Numbered from the stretch's first letter, positions 44,518-54,361 are shown. The stretch: DNA of 64,000 bases from [Lactobacillus] rogosae (GCA_900112995.1 FONU01000004.1:120819-184818), one strand, 5' to 3'. Made by a program: numbers and translations. Notes: generated from the sequence alone by a model not told the origin.

Positions 44518-45777
44518 CTATGCCATAAATTCACTCAAAGCCTCGAAAGCCACTGGTGCTTTCTTAAACAGATATTCACCATTACGGACACTTGCAACAA
44601 CATCGGCTCTTTCGCATACTGCCTCGAATTCGCTCCTGGCATCGACAACAATAAAGTTAGCTGGCTTGCCTGCCTCAATTCCATATATGTCTGATATGTT
44701 CATAGTCTTAGCACCATTAACAGTTATAAGGTCAAGGCAGTTATCCATTTCCTCAAATGACATCATCTGGGCTATATGTATACCATTATCAAGCACATTC
44801 ATAAGATTGCCATTGCCTGCCGGATACCAAGGATCCTGAATTGAATCCTGTGCAAAGCATACATTTATTCCATTTTCATATAATTCCTTAACTCTTGTAA
44901 GACCTCTTCTCTTAGGATATGTATCCTGTCTGCCCTGAAGATATATATTCTCTGTTGGGCAGGAAATGAAGTTAAGTCCTGCTTTCTTAAAATTCTTCAT
45001 CATTCTGAATGCGTAGCTGTTATCTACTGAACCTAATGAACAGGTATGGCTTGCTGTTGTCTTAGGTCCGATTCCTTCAACAATTGAAAGTGCTGTAAGA
45101 AGCTCCACAAACCTGCTCATTGGGTCATCACTCTCATCACAGTGTACATCAATAAGCTTGTCATACTTCACAGCTAATTCAACAACCTTATGGATTGATT
45201 TCTCACCAAATTCCCTGCAATACTCAAAATGTGGAATACCACCTACACAATCAGCACCCATTTTAAGTCCTTCTTCAACAAGCTTGTCGCCATCTTTGTA
45301 AGAATACATTCCTTCCTGTGGAAATGATACAATCTGGATTGTTACAATATCTTTTAATTCTTCCTTTAATTCAAGAAGTGCCTTTAAGGCTGTGAGGTTA
45401 GGGTCAGTTACATCAGCGTGTGTTCTTATGAACTGGACACCGTGTGACACCTCCATTTTAACTGCCTTTATTGCTCTTGCCTTTATCTCATCAATTGTTA
45501 AATCTGATTTAGTTTCACTCCACCTTTGAATTCCTTCAAATAATGTTCCTGTTCCGTTAGCTGCGCCATGCTTTCTTGCTGTGAATACATAATCAAGATG
45601 AATATGTGGGTCAACATATGGTGGCAGTGTAAGCTTGCCTCCCAAATCCTCAATTTCACAATCACTATCTACATCTATATGTGGTGCAATTGCCTTAAAT
45701 ACTCCGTCCTCAACAAGTATTTCCTGTAATTCATTATATCCTTTTAACTTTGCGTTAATAAATTTCTTTCCAGCCAT
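44518..45777 (-). CDS. codA: Cytosine deaminase-like amidohydrolase
   Basis: A 419-residue metal-dependent hydrolase closely resembling E. coli CodA: PPYVDPHIHLDYVF (metal HxH), GTLFEGIQRW, FPQEGMYSY, GGIPHFEYCREFG, DVHCDESDD, ASHT and DTYPKRRGLTRVKEL. E. coli has GHDDVFDPWYP where this has AQDSIQDPWYP; the metal-binding Asp stays but three nearby active-site residues differ, so substrate preference may differ from cytosine. No codB permease is adjacent. The 270-bp region upstream (45778-46049) has no gene and contains short TGCTTGTT repeats on the minus strand. Confidence 0.82.
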   Translation of the reverse strand: MAGKKFINAKLKGYNELQEILVEDGVFKAIAPHIDVDSDCEIEDLGGKLTLPPYVDPHIHLDYVFTARKHGAANGTGTLFEGIQRWSETKSDLTIDEIKARAIKAVKMEVSHGVQFIRTHADVTDPNLTALKALLELKEELKDIVTIQIVSFPQEGMYSYKDGDKLVEEGLKMGADCVGGIPHFEYCREFGEKSIHKVVELAVKYDKLIDVHCDESDDPMSRFVELLTALSIVEGIGPKTTASHTCSLGSVDNSYAFRMMKNFKKAGLNFISCPTENIYLQGRQDTYPKRRGLTRVKELYENGINVCFAQDSIQDPWYPAGNGNLMNVLDNGIHIAQMMSFEEMDNCLDLITVNGAKTMNISDIYGIEAGKPANFIVVDARSEFEAVCERADVVASVRNGEYLFKKAPVAFEALSEFMA

Positions 45778-46004
45778 ATTATACCTCTTTTCCTGCCTAA
45801 GATATTAACACTGAATTCAAATATCAAATGGCATTGATTAATATGGTCTGACTATAACAATCAATATAACAAACAACAAGCATTTGTTCCAAAGTAACAA
45901 GCATTTTATGCTGTTTTAACAACATTTTATAATTGTATTTGTGCTGGGGATACATACCCATCATAACTTTTAATATAAATCCCTTAACAGCACAAAAAGA
46001 ACAC

Positions 46005-46040
46005 AAAAGGGATTTGGAAGGTGTATCCCAAATCCCTTTT
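46005..46040 (-). terminator. Terminator of the GAF-GGDEF gene
   Basis: AAAAGGGATTTGG and CCAAATCCCTTTT form a near-perfect stem just after the stop codon at 46050; GTGTTC follows, so the T-run is contained in the stem end. Confidence 0.7.
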
Positions 46041-46049
46041 ATTTTAACT

Positions 46050-47777
46050 TTATTCTCTGTTATTATGATACATCTCTTTCTCCTTATACATAAGCTTATC
46101 TGCCGCCTTTAATAATTCTTCTAAATCGTCAACATACTCTCTCCACAGAACTCCTATGGATATGCTTACTTGTTTATCCTGCATTATATTTTTCAAGGCT
46201 GTAATTCTTTCTTCATATTTATCACGCTCAATATTCTGCTCTATAATTACAAATTCATCCCCACCTATCCTGTAAGAATTATCCGGGAATACCATTTTGA
46301 ATGTGTCTGCTGCTGTACATATGAACTTATCACCATTAGAGTGTCCATAATTATCATTAATTGCTTTCAGACCATTAAGATCTATGTAAGCAACTCCGAC
46401 ATTTTTAAGTATCTGGTCTTTAGCCGCTTTAACAATGCTTATATATTTGTTACGATTGTACAAACCTGTAAGCATATCCCTGTAACTTAAATAACGCATC
46501 CTATCCTGCTGCACACGCTTTTCAAGACTATTAGTAACAAAATATTGTATAGAAGACAATAATGCCATATCCTCGTAATGATTAACCGGATTGTCCACTC
46601 CAAGAAATCCAATTATATTTCCATCTCTTTTTAATGGCACTGCAAGAAGTCTGTCTACATTCTGTTCATGCAACATATTGTATACAGGTTCTTCCTTTTG
46701 CTTGCTGACATCTGCTATATAATATGGCTTTTCCTCTTTAAAATTCTCCATCCATAAACTTACAATATTCATTGAAAGCTTTTGAATCTTATCCTTCTTT
46801 GCTGTAATACTATCACTAACATACTCATAGGTGTTATCCATTGTATTATCATCGTAATTATTTTCAAAAATATAACATCTGTCCGCACCAAAATAATTAT
46901 TAATAATTGCAAGAAGATTATGTATAGCTATGTTAATATCCGCTTCAGTTGTCAGTTCTGCTATACACTGGTTAAGCACCATAGATATTTCAAGTTCAGC
47001 CTCTGTCTTAATCTGCTTCTGTTCCAGATTGTTAAGTTTCCTGTCCTGTTCACCAATAACAGTTATATACATAACTATCATTGAATTACATACAGCTATA
47101 TCAATCAACGAAATTTCATAAAAGTAGAACTGTATTATTGCCGCTACAATTGGAAGAATAATATATGAACCAAGTGAAGAAATTGTAATATTGCTTAATT
47201 TCTTTCTGTATTCTATCAAAAATGACATCTCTACCATCATTCCTGTTACAGGTATAAAAATAGATATTATAAAACCTTCACTTCTATGATATACATTCTG
47301 TGCATCATAATAGTAATACAAATCTGTAAACTGTGAAATAATAACCAGAGCTACTGCCACGGCACACAGTATATTTATAAATGTTGCTCTTTTTAAAGTT
47401 CTTTCTTCCTGTTCCGTAAAAATAAAACTGCACACATACCTGTGGAACAAATATAATATTATATTATTGTCAAGAAATACTATAAAATTACTTATCCTTA
47501 CAATCCAATATCCAAATATACCCGTCCAGCCTCTGAATATACAGGCGGTTGCATCACTGAGCAACAGAACAGCTGTTGCAAACTGCAAAAGTATCATCCA
47601 CAGCCTCTTACGGCGGTCAAAATTCTTACTTAAAATCATTCCCACCCCTGCTATTAAGCAGAATACACAACCCCAGACCAACATAGCAATATTAACATAT
47701 TGCACATCAAAATATGACCTATTATTTCCAATTGTAATGCTTAACAACCTGTTAATGCTATACATAATATCTTCCAC
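46050..47777 (-). CDS. Membrane GAF-GGDEF diguanylate cyclase
   Basis: A protein of about 575 residues. Seven or eight hydrophobic helices in the first 245 residues form a membrane sensor; then a short coiled coil, a GAF domain (about 275-405, with DRLLAVPLKRDGNIIGFLGVDN) and GGDEF (IGGDEFVIIEQ, about 505). It probably makes cyclic di-GMP. The start is uncertain: I use GTG at 47777, five bases after AGGTGG; GTG at 47786 or ATG at 47765 are alternatives. Confidence 0.85.
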   Translation of the reverse strand: MEDIMYSINRLLSITIGNNRSYFDVQYVNIAMLVWGCVFCLIAGVGMILSKNFDRRKRLWMILLQFATAVLLLSDATACIFRGWTGIFGYWIVRISNFIVFLDNNIILYLFHRYVCSFIFTEQEERTLKRATFINILCAVAVALVIISQFTDLYYYYDAQNVYHRSEGFIISIFIPVTGMMVEMSFLIEYRKKLSNITISSLGSYIILPIVAAIIQFYFYEISLIDIAVCNSMIVMYITVIGEQDRKLNNLEQKQIKTEAELEISMVLNQCIAELTTEADINIAIHNLLAIINNYFGADRCYIFENNYDDNTMDNTYEYVSDSITAKKDKIQKLSMNIVSLWMENFKEEKPYYIADVSKQKEEPVYNMLHEQNVDRLLAVPLKRDGNIIGFLGVDNPVNHYEDMALLSSIQYFVTNSLEKRVQQDRMRYLSYRDMLTGLYNRNKYISIVKAAKDQILKNVGVAYIDLNGLKAINDNYGHSNGDKFICTAADTFKMVFPDNSYRIGGDEFVIIEQNIERDKYEERITALKNIMQDKQVSISIGVLWREYVDDLEELLKAADKLMYKEKEMYHNNRE

Positions 47778-47869
47778 TTTGTCCACCTGATATACTTTAA
47801 TTCATTAAATTACCCAATACAAAAAATATTATCACATTCTGGCGTCATTGTCATTATGAAATATTGTAT

Positions 47870-49591
47870 TTAACAGTTTATTACACGTCCTGTTCTTGCC
47901 GTAACCCTGTGTGATATTGATATAACTGTTCTGTTTTCAGATACACCTTTAAGTGCTGTAAGAACATCTCTTTCTGTATTGGCATCAAGATTGGCTGTTA
48001 TCTCATCAAGTAAAAGCAGCTCCGGGTTGGCAGCTGTAGCTCTTGCTATGGATAACAACTGCCATTGTCCCTGCGAGAATAATTCCTGCGTACACTGGGT
48101 ATCGTATCCATTTTCAAAGTTCATAATTGTATCGTGAAGTCCTGTAAGCTTTGCCGCTTTGATAACAGCTTCGTCAGATATGGACTTGTCATAAAGTGTT
48201 ATCTGGTCTTTAACTGTTCCAGGAACAATATGGAATGACTGCTCAACATAACCGAATATTTTTCTCTTTCTGTTATCTGGTATCGCGGCTGAATTCATAT
48301 CATTTATAAGGATAGAACCTTTCTGTGGATTATACAGACCTAAAAGCAGCTTGAATATTGTACTCTTACCTGCACCTGTCCTTCCTGATAGTGTAACCTG
48401 CTCTCCTCTATTTACAACAAATGTCTTATCAGCTATTACAGTGTGGTCAGCCTCATATCCGAACGTTACATCATTGAACTGGACATAAGGTGTATCATTT
48501 TTACTATCAAATGTCTTTTCTGCCTGTAATTCTTCATTATTATCTAGTACTGGAAGTTCAAAGAATTCATTTATTCTTCTCACGCCCGCAATCGCTGACT
48601 GTATCGTCTGGATTTCCATTCCAAGACTTTCAACTGGTGAGAATATCTGTGATATATAGTTAATAACTGCTACTGCTGTACCTGCTGACATACCAAAAAG
48701 TGTAAGGACTTTGGCATTGCCTGAGGCTGAAAACAACATAACTACCGCCACTACAACTGCATTTAATATAAGAATAACTGGTGAATATACGGCATCGTAG
48801 AAGTTGGTCTTTTCCATAGCTTTGTAGCTGTCGCTTATATATTCATCGTATCTTTTCTCCATATACTTCTCCTTGCCAAGATTATGGATCGTACGGATAT
48901 TGTGAAGTGTTTCAGGTACATGTCCTGAAGCACGGCTTACTGCTCGTCTATTTTTTAACTGGGCATCAAGCATATTCTTCTGTATATGTCTTGTAAACCA
49001 GAATAAAAATGGAAGAAGCACCATAAGCACTGTTGCAAGTCCTTTATTTCTGAACCAGATAACTGCAAGAATACTTATTATCTTACACGCATCTGCAAAC
49101 ATACTTACAATTCCCGATGTAAAAAGGTTCTCAACTGTATCAACATCACCTACAAACCTTGATACAACAGCACCTGGCTCCTGCTTATTAAGTGAGTCAG
49201 TAGAAAGTCTTACAAAATGCTCCATAAGTCCACTTCTAAGTGCGTGTGTTATCTTCTGCCCAAATACTGTAAGAAGCCCTTCTCTTGTGGCTTCCATAAG
49301 ACCTGTAATAACTGTAAATGCCATATAAAGAAATACAAGATATACAGGCATCTGACTTCCTGTTGTGAGTGTATCTACTATTTTTCCAAGTACAAGTGGT
49401 GGATAAAGAGCTGTTATAACCGCACCACATACTGAAATTATAATTCCAAGAGAAAGCCATTTTCTCTTTATTATAGTATGTAATATTATTGAAACTACGT
49501 TGTATGAATTCTTGTTATTCATTTTCTTATTATCAACGTTATTAATATTATAATTATTGGCTTCTGTGCTGTTTACATTATTACTACTCAA
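47870..49591 (-). CDS. ABC exporter half with shortened ATPase domain
   Basis: A 573-residue half-transporter with an Asn-rich N-terminal tail (1-30), six membrane helices and a nucleotide-binding domain with Walker A GRTGAGKST, degenerate signature FSQGQ, and Walker B LLLLDEITANLD with catalytic Glu. The protein stops 11 residues after the switch histidine (SISHRVTARTGRVINC), so the usual last 35-45 residues are absent. TTG start, with AGGAG 11 bases upstream. Partner is the GNAT-ABC fusion encoded 78 bp upstream. Confidence 0.85.
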   Translation of the reverse strand: MSSNNVNSTEANNYNINNVDNKKMNNKNSYNVVSIILHTIIKRKWLSLGIIISVCGAVITALYPPLVLGKIVDTLTTGSQMPVYLVFLYMAFTVITGLMEATREGLLTVFGQKITHALRSGLMEHFVRLSTDSLNKQEPGAVVSRFVGDVDTVENLFTSGIVSMFADACKIISILAVIWFRNKGLATVLMVLLPFLFWFTRHIQKNMLDAQLKNRRAVSRASGHVPETLHNIRTIHNLGKEKYMEKRYDEYISDSYKAMEKTNFYDAVYSPVILILNAVVVAVVMLFSASGNAKVLTLFGMSAGTAVAVINYISQIFSPVESLGMEIQTIQSAIAGVRRINEFFELPVLDNNEELQAEKTFDSKNDTPYVQFNDVTFGYEADHTVIADKTFVVNRGEQVTLSGRTGAGKSTIFKLLLGLYNPQKGSILINDMNSAAIPDNRKRKIFGYVEQSFHIVPGTVKDQITLYDKSISDEAVIKAAKLTGLHDTIMNFENGYDTQCTQELFSQGQWQLLSIARATAANPELLLLDEITANLDANTERDVLTALKGVSENRTVISISHRVTARTGRVINC

Positions 49592-49669
49592 TATTATCCA
49601 ACTCCTTTTTCTTATTTTCGTTGGTATTTTTATTTTGTAATGTACCTTTTTCTGTATGTTCAGCCACGT

Positions 49670-51925
49670 CTACCTCATCTGTGTGCTGACATTTTCATAC
49701 AACTTCCTGTACTGCTGACACTGTAACATAATCTCTTCGTGTGTTCCAACTATTGCCTTTCCATTATCCATCCATATAACCTTATCCATCTTAGGGAACA
49801 TATACAGACGATGTGTCATAATAATTACAATATTATTCTTTGCTATATCACAAAGGTTGTTATATATCTTTTTCTCAGTGCTTATATCCAGTGCTGAAAA
49901 TGGATCATCAAGCACAAGTACCGGCTTCTTATGACAAAGCGTTCTGGCAAGTGCTATTCTTTGTGCCTGTCCACCTGACAGTCTTACACCACCATTACCA
50001 ATAAGTGTGTCAACTCCATTTTCCATCTGTGCAACTTCTTTATCGATACATACATCCTTGAGGTATTCTGATACATTGCAATCATCACCAAGAAGCACGT
50101 TATTCTTAATAGAGTCATTAAAAAGCTCTGTGTCGTGTCCAAGATAACTTATTATTCCCGACCTTACATTATCAGCAACACTGCTTAATTCATTTCCATT
50201 ATACTTAATACTTCCCTTATATGGACATTCGCAAAGGAAGGTCTTTCCAAATGTTGACTTACCGCAGGCAACCGGACCCGTAACGCCTATAATCTCCCCC
50301 GGCTCTGCAGTAAAGGAAATATCATTATATACAGTTTTTCCATCTGGATATGTAAAACTTAAGTTTTTTACTTCAAGCTTTCCTGATGTCTGATTTTTAC
50401 AATCTGTATCTTTATCCTGAATAACCATAAGCGGTTTAATACGTTTCCACGAAACCTGTGACTTATGAACTGCATTAAACAGCTTTGCCGCCTTTGAAGA
50501 CTTATCCGATAACTTTATAAAACAGGCAAGGAATGTCGTAAATGCCGCGATATCCCAGCTTTTCCACCCCGTTCCAAGTACATTTTTACTGCCGAAATAT
50601 AATATAAATATTATACCTGTCATTGATATAATCCTGTATAAGGGTGTCATTGAAGAATTCCATATATTTGCCATGATAGCAGCTTTCTCATATGATGAAA
50701 GATTATCTTCGTATGCAATTCTTCTGTCCTCTTCCCTTCCGTATACCCTGTAAGTTATGGCATTAGAAGCTCTGTCTAGTGTGGCATTGCTTAATATTCC
50801 TGACTGTCTTTTATATTCTGCACCTGTTCTCTGTACGATAATCTTCATCTTTTCTGCAAGCAGATAAGATATCGGTAGAAATATCATTGCAATAAGTGCC
50901 AGCCTTACATCATATACAAGCAGCATTCCTGCATATGCAGCCAGAGCAACTCCTGTATCAAACACCTCTGTTGTGAACTTTCTCATGCCCTCAGCACAAT
51001 CATCAACATCAAGGATTGCCTTTGTCATAATATCACCCATACCTTCACTTTCAAGTTCTGTCTTGCTCTTTAACACAAGCGTCCAATACAATATCTTCTT
51101 CATTCTTCTGTTGACATTATTCGCAAATCTTCTTACATAGAAACGCTTTATATATCTTGATATCTGAACAACTGCAATAGATACAATATATGACACTACA
51201 AGTATAAGCATATCCTTGTATACAGCATTTTGGCTTAATATATCTATAAGACATCCTGTCATCTTACCCTCAAACCAAGGGCCAAGCAAAAGTCCAAAGT
51301 TATATATAAGACCTGAAACTGTTATTATAAGCAGTACCTTCCACTCTTCTTTAAAATATGATAGTATTCTGTCGGCTGCAAATTTCTTGTTTGCGGTCAC
51401 TTTTTTGTTATCTGAAGGATTTACTCCATTATTTCTTAATTTAAAATCCAATCTCATCTGGTGCCACAGGACATTTCCATGAGTAGATTTATCTGTTATC
51501 CCCTCATCAACAAATCCAAACTTGGAATAATATGGAACAAGGCTTTCTTTACAGGTTAATACAAGTCCTTTCCTGTTCTGTTCTCTGGCATCTAAGATGG
51601 CCTTCTTAATCAGCTCTTTCGCATATCCGCATCTGCGATATTCAGGAAGAGTATTTACACCAAAAATCATCTGCCATGTGCCATTCTCATTATGCATTGA
51701 TGCATTTTCATACATCTCATCTGTAAGATTGGCCTCATCTGTAACAAAACCATCTACAAACGCAATGAGTTTACCCTCATCAAACATAAGCCAGAAGTGA
51801 TTTCCAAAATACTTTATTCTTTGCTCAAATTCTTCTTTAGTTGCTGCCTCTAAAACAGGAAAGCACTCGGATTCAACCGATACAATATCATCTAAATCAG
51901 ACATTGTTGCATATCTTATATTCAC
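49670..51925 (-). CDS. GNAT acetyltransferase fused to an ABC exporter half
   Basis: A 751-residue fusion. Residues 1-160 are a complete GNAT domain (MNIRYATMSDLDDIVSVE, IFGVNTLPEYRRCGYAKELI as the acetyl-CoA loop, YYSKFGF). A polar linker (about 160-190) leads to six membrane helices (about 200-470) and a nucleotide-binding domain with Walker A GPVACGKST, intact signature LSGGQ and Walker B VLVLDDPFSALD with Asp for Glu. It complements the partner's broken signature. The start is GTG, six bases after AAGGA. A cytoplasmic acetylase physically tied to an exporter suggests modification of the exported compound. Confidence 0.88.
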   Translation of the reverse strand: MNIRYATMSDLDDIVSVESECFPVLEAATKEEFEQRIKYFGNHFWLMFDEGKLIAFVDGFVTDEANLTDEMYENASMHNENGTWQMIFGVNTLPEYRRCGYAKELIKKAILDAREQNRKGLVLTCKESLVPYYSKFGFVDEGITDKSTHGNVLWHQMRLDFKLRNNGVNPSDNKKVTANKKFAADRILSYFKEEWKVLLIITVSGLIYNFGLLLGPWFEGKMTGCLIDILSQNAVYKDMLILVVSYIVSIAVVQISRYIKRFYVRRFANNVNRRMKKILYWTLVLKSKTELESEGMGDIMTKAILDVDDCAEGMRKFTTEVFDTGVALAAYAGMLLVYDVRLALIAMIFLPISYLLAEKMKIIVQRTGAEYKRQSGILSNATLDRASNAITYRVYGREEDRRIAYEDNLSSYEKAAIMANIWNSSMTPLYRIISMTGIIFILYFGSKNVLGTGWKSWDIAAFTTFLACFIKLSDKSSKAAKLFNAVHKSQVSWKRIKPLMVIQDKDTDCKNQTSGKLEVKNLSFTYPDGKTVYNDISFTAEPGEIIGVTGPVACGKSTFGKTFLCECPYKGSIKYNGNELSSVADNVRSGIISYLGHDTELFNDSIKNNVLLGDDCNVSEYLKDVCIDKEVAQMENGVDTLIGNGGVRLSGGQAQRIALARTLCHKKPVLVLDDPFSALDISTEKKIYNNLCDIAKNNIVIIMTHRLYMFPKMDKVIWMDNGKAIVGTHEEIMLQCQQYRKLYENVSTQMR

Positions 51926-52010
51926 AATCGTTCCTTCTTTACTATGATTTTTTCATTATAGCTTGCTGTAAGGTAGATAATGCTCATTATATGTGCATAT
52001 CTAATACTTT

Positions 52011-52535
52011 CTACTCAATCACATACTCATACATTCTAAACTGCCTGTTTCCAACCACCTCATAAAATATGTTTTCAGTACTTACATATTTAAAGCCAGC
52101 TCTGATATATAACTTGTCAGCTAGTGTGTTCTTATCTATTACATCAAGATGAATGGCTTCAATGTTTTCTAACTTAGCATATGATATTAAGTTTTTTACA
52201 AATTGAGTAGCAAGACCCATACCGCGGTACTCATATCGCACTGCGAGAGCATGGATTATCCATACATTATTATCTCTTTCATTTACTTTCCACGCTACCT
52301 TTTTATACTCTTTATTAGAATTACTGTTAACTATGGCACACGCCTTAATTATTCCTTCATCTCTTAATACGAACAACTCTTTCTTAACAATACCAGCCAT
52401 TAAAAAATCTGCTGAAGGATGTACACCCTTTTCCCAGTCAGGAAAAGAAGGTTCTTCTTTGCTTTTATCTATTAAATCCCAATAGAGATTTTCTATCTCA
52501 TTAAAATCCTCCAGGCATGCTAATTCAAAATTCAT
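52011..52535 (-). CDS. GNAT family N-acetyltransferase
   Basis: A 174-residue single-domain acetyltransferase with VRYEYRGMGLATQFVKNLI as the acetyl-CoA-binding A motif and IRAGFKYV at motif B. The substrate is unknown. It lies 85 bp upstream of the GNAT-ABC fusion gene and 18 bp from the YaiI gene, both in the same direction, and is not obviously a duplicate of the fused GNAT. Confidence 0.88.
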   Translation of the reverse strand: MNFELACLEDFNEIENLYWDLIDKSKEEPSFPDWEKGVHPSADFLMAGIVKKELFVLRDEGIIKACAIVNSNSNKEYKKVAWKVNERDNNVWIIHALAVRYEYRGMGLATQFVKNLISYAKLENIEAIHLDVIDKNTLADKLYIRAGFKYVSTENIFYEVVGNRQFRMYEYVIE

Positions 52536-52553
52536 ATATCTGTCTCCTAATTT

Positions 52554-53039
52554 TTATTTAACTCCAGCTCTTCCAGACATCCGGCTGGTATCCAAGTGTT
52601 GATACTTTTCCACTAGTCTCTCAAAAGAGGCTTCAAAGTTTAAATCATCCTTATCACTTCTTTTTCTTGGACCTTTCATGTGGTTTTTACTGCTTGCCCG
52701 CCTTGCCTTCTTACTTATATGTCTTTCCATTAACATAAGATCAATATTTTCGTTTGTATACCATTTCCCGGACTGATGAATGGCATATGCACCCTTACTT
52801 AATGCCATGGCAGCAACACCATAATCCTGCGTAACTACTAAATCTCCTTTTTCACAAAGGCTTATTAACTTAAAATCAACCGCATCAGCTCCGGCACCCA
52901 CATATACCACTTCTGAATAGTCTGATGTAAGATAATGATTAGTATCACACAAAAGCGTTACGGCAATATTATGACTCTTAGCTATTCTTTCAACTATCCC
53001 AATCACAGGGCATGCGTCAGCATCTACATATATATGCAT
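52554..53039 (-). CDS. YaiI/YqxD family (DUF188) protein
   Basis: A 161-residue protein with the NYN/PIN-like DUF188 pattern: MHIYVDADACPV at the start, DLVVTQDYGVAAMALSKGA in the middle, and a basic tail KKARRASSKNHMKGPRKRSDKDD. Acidic residues suggest a nuclease fold, but no activity is established. The ATG at 53039 begins the conserved region; a longer frame adds nine residues. Confidence 0.9.
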   Translation of the reverse strand: MHIYVDADACPVIGIVERIAKSHNIAVTLLCDTNHYLTSDYSEVVYVGAGADAVDFKLISLCEKGDLVVTQDYGVAAMALSKGAYAIHQSGKWYTNENIDLMLMERHISKKARRASSKNHMKGPRKRSDKDDLNFEASFERLVEKYQHLDTSRMSGRAGVK

Positions 53040-53092
53040 ACTCTTATCTCTTTCATTTACAATCAATTGTTATATACATTTAGGAACAGTCT

Positions 53093-53656
53093 CTATTTCA
53101 TTCCCACAGATAACTTATACCAGCGTTTTATGTATGGATCATCAAAAAGCTCAAGGTCGTTTTCTATAAGTCTCACGAAAAGATCGGTAAGCCCGTCATA
53201 CTCATTAATGTCTCCTGCAGGATACAGTTTCCAGTTTAGCTGCTCTAATGTCCAGTTACTCTTAACTGAATTGTGAAGCATAGACGTTGTCGCATAATTA
53301 GACGGATTATCCTCTCCTCCAATGGCAATAGGAATGATGTGGTCAATTGTTGGGACCAGTTCCCAGTAGGCACTGTGACATTCTTCCATCTTCCAATGGC
53401 TCTGATATGGAAATGCATCCGGCATGTAATATGATAACACCTTTAACAATCCCGGATTAACAAGCTTTTCCCCGGTATATCTGTCTATAAATCCGTCTCT
53501 TACAAACTGCTCATACTTTTCCTTATCTGTATAGCTTCTTCCCTCCGGTTTTAACTTCTTAAATGGATATTCCTTATTTATAAGATTCTTTGCCGATTCG
53601 ATATTACCTGTGAGAATACTCTTAGCACTTTGTTTGATTGTTGTAATCTTATCCAT
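53093..53656 (-). CDS. HNH endonuclease-like protein
   Basis: A 187-residue protein. The segment TIDHIIPIAIGGEDNPSNY followed by HNSVKSN (about 120-150) fits an HNH nuclease fold with DH as first catalytic pair and N/H later. There is no DNA-binding domain or methylase neighbour. It could be a homing-type, defence or DNA-repair nuclease; nothing in the window decides. Confidence 0.7.
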   Translation of the reverse strand: MDKITTIKQSAKSILTGNIESAKNLINKEYPFKKLKPEGRSYTDKEKYEQFVRDGFIDRYTGEKLVNPGLLKVLSYYMPDAFPYQSHWKMEECHSAYWELVPTIDHIIPIAIGGEDNPSNYATTSMLHNSVKSNWTLEQLNWKLYPAGDINEYDGLTDLFVRLIENDLELFDDPYIKRWYKLSVGMK

Positions 53657-53699
53657 AAAAACACACCTGCTTTCCTTTATCAGTTTTATAAACAGGAAG

Positions 53700-54218
53700 T
53701 TACCGAGTTATGCTTTCAATTATTTCTTTTGCAACACTATCAATGCTCATGTTAGACGTATCTATTATGCTTGCATCATAATAGTGATTACTTAAATACT
53801 GTGTTGCCTCTGGCATATAGGTTACTGCCAAATCGATGTCTCGATTTTCTTGGTTATTTATGCGTTGATGTAGGATTTCCGTCTTGGCCGTTAATATAAA
53901 ATGGTGACTCTCAATATTTGCGAAGCCATCTATAAGTTTCTGATTGCAATAATCATTAATCAATGCAACTGGAATGACTAAACAGTTGCAACCTCCTTCT
54001 TGTATTATTTCTGTTATTTCATCAACGAGAGCATCAACCAAATATTTTTTAGCTTCTGGATATCTTCTCCCAAAACGATCAGAATCTGAAGTTGGCTTAT
54101 ATTTTTCTTGCAATGCATCGAATTCAAGCAGATGTGCCTGTGGTATTTTCTTAACAATCGCAGCAGCAACAGCAGACTTTCCAATTCCAAAAGTACCATC
54201 TATCCAAATGATCTTCAT
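53700..54218 (-). CDS. TmrB-like P-loop ATPase
   Basis: A 172-residue P-loop protein starting MKIIWIDGTFGIGKSAVAAAI (Walker A GTFGIGKS). The pattern resembles tunicamycin-resistance protein TmrB and related AAA_33 kinases. Its real substrate is not known. CAGGAG precedes the ATG. It is the last clearly native-looking gene before the accessory region. Confidence 0.65.
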   Translation of the reverse strand: MKIIWIDGTFGIGKSAVAAAIVKKIPQAHLLEFDALQEKYKPTSDSDRFGRRYPEAKKYLVDALVDEITEIIQEGGCNCLVIPVALINDYCNQKLIDGFANIESHHFILTAKTEILHQRINNQENRDIDLAVTYMPEATQYLSNHYYDASIIDTSNMSIDSVAKEIIESITR

Positions 54219-54361
54219 ATTCTTCTCCTGTAAATTCCGATTTTCTTAATTCTACAAACTGGAATTGAGATTTCATATATTCAAAGGGATTTAATAACTG
54301 TTATATTTTATTATCAAATATCTCTCAAGCCCTTGAAAACACTAAGTTTGTCGCAGGTGAG

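Noticed and set aside
45778..46004. Purine riboswitch before the CodA-like gene
   Set aside because: The loop-loop and core purine-riboswitch blocks are not present on the minus strand.
45824..46006. 60-codon open frame on the minus strand upstream of the deaminase gene
   Set aside because: No ribosome site, odd composition (many Met, Cys, Tyr) and overlap with the terminator stem; looks like chance in AT-rich DNA.
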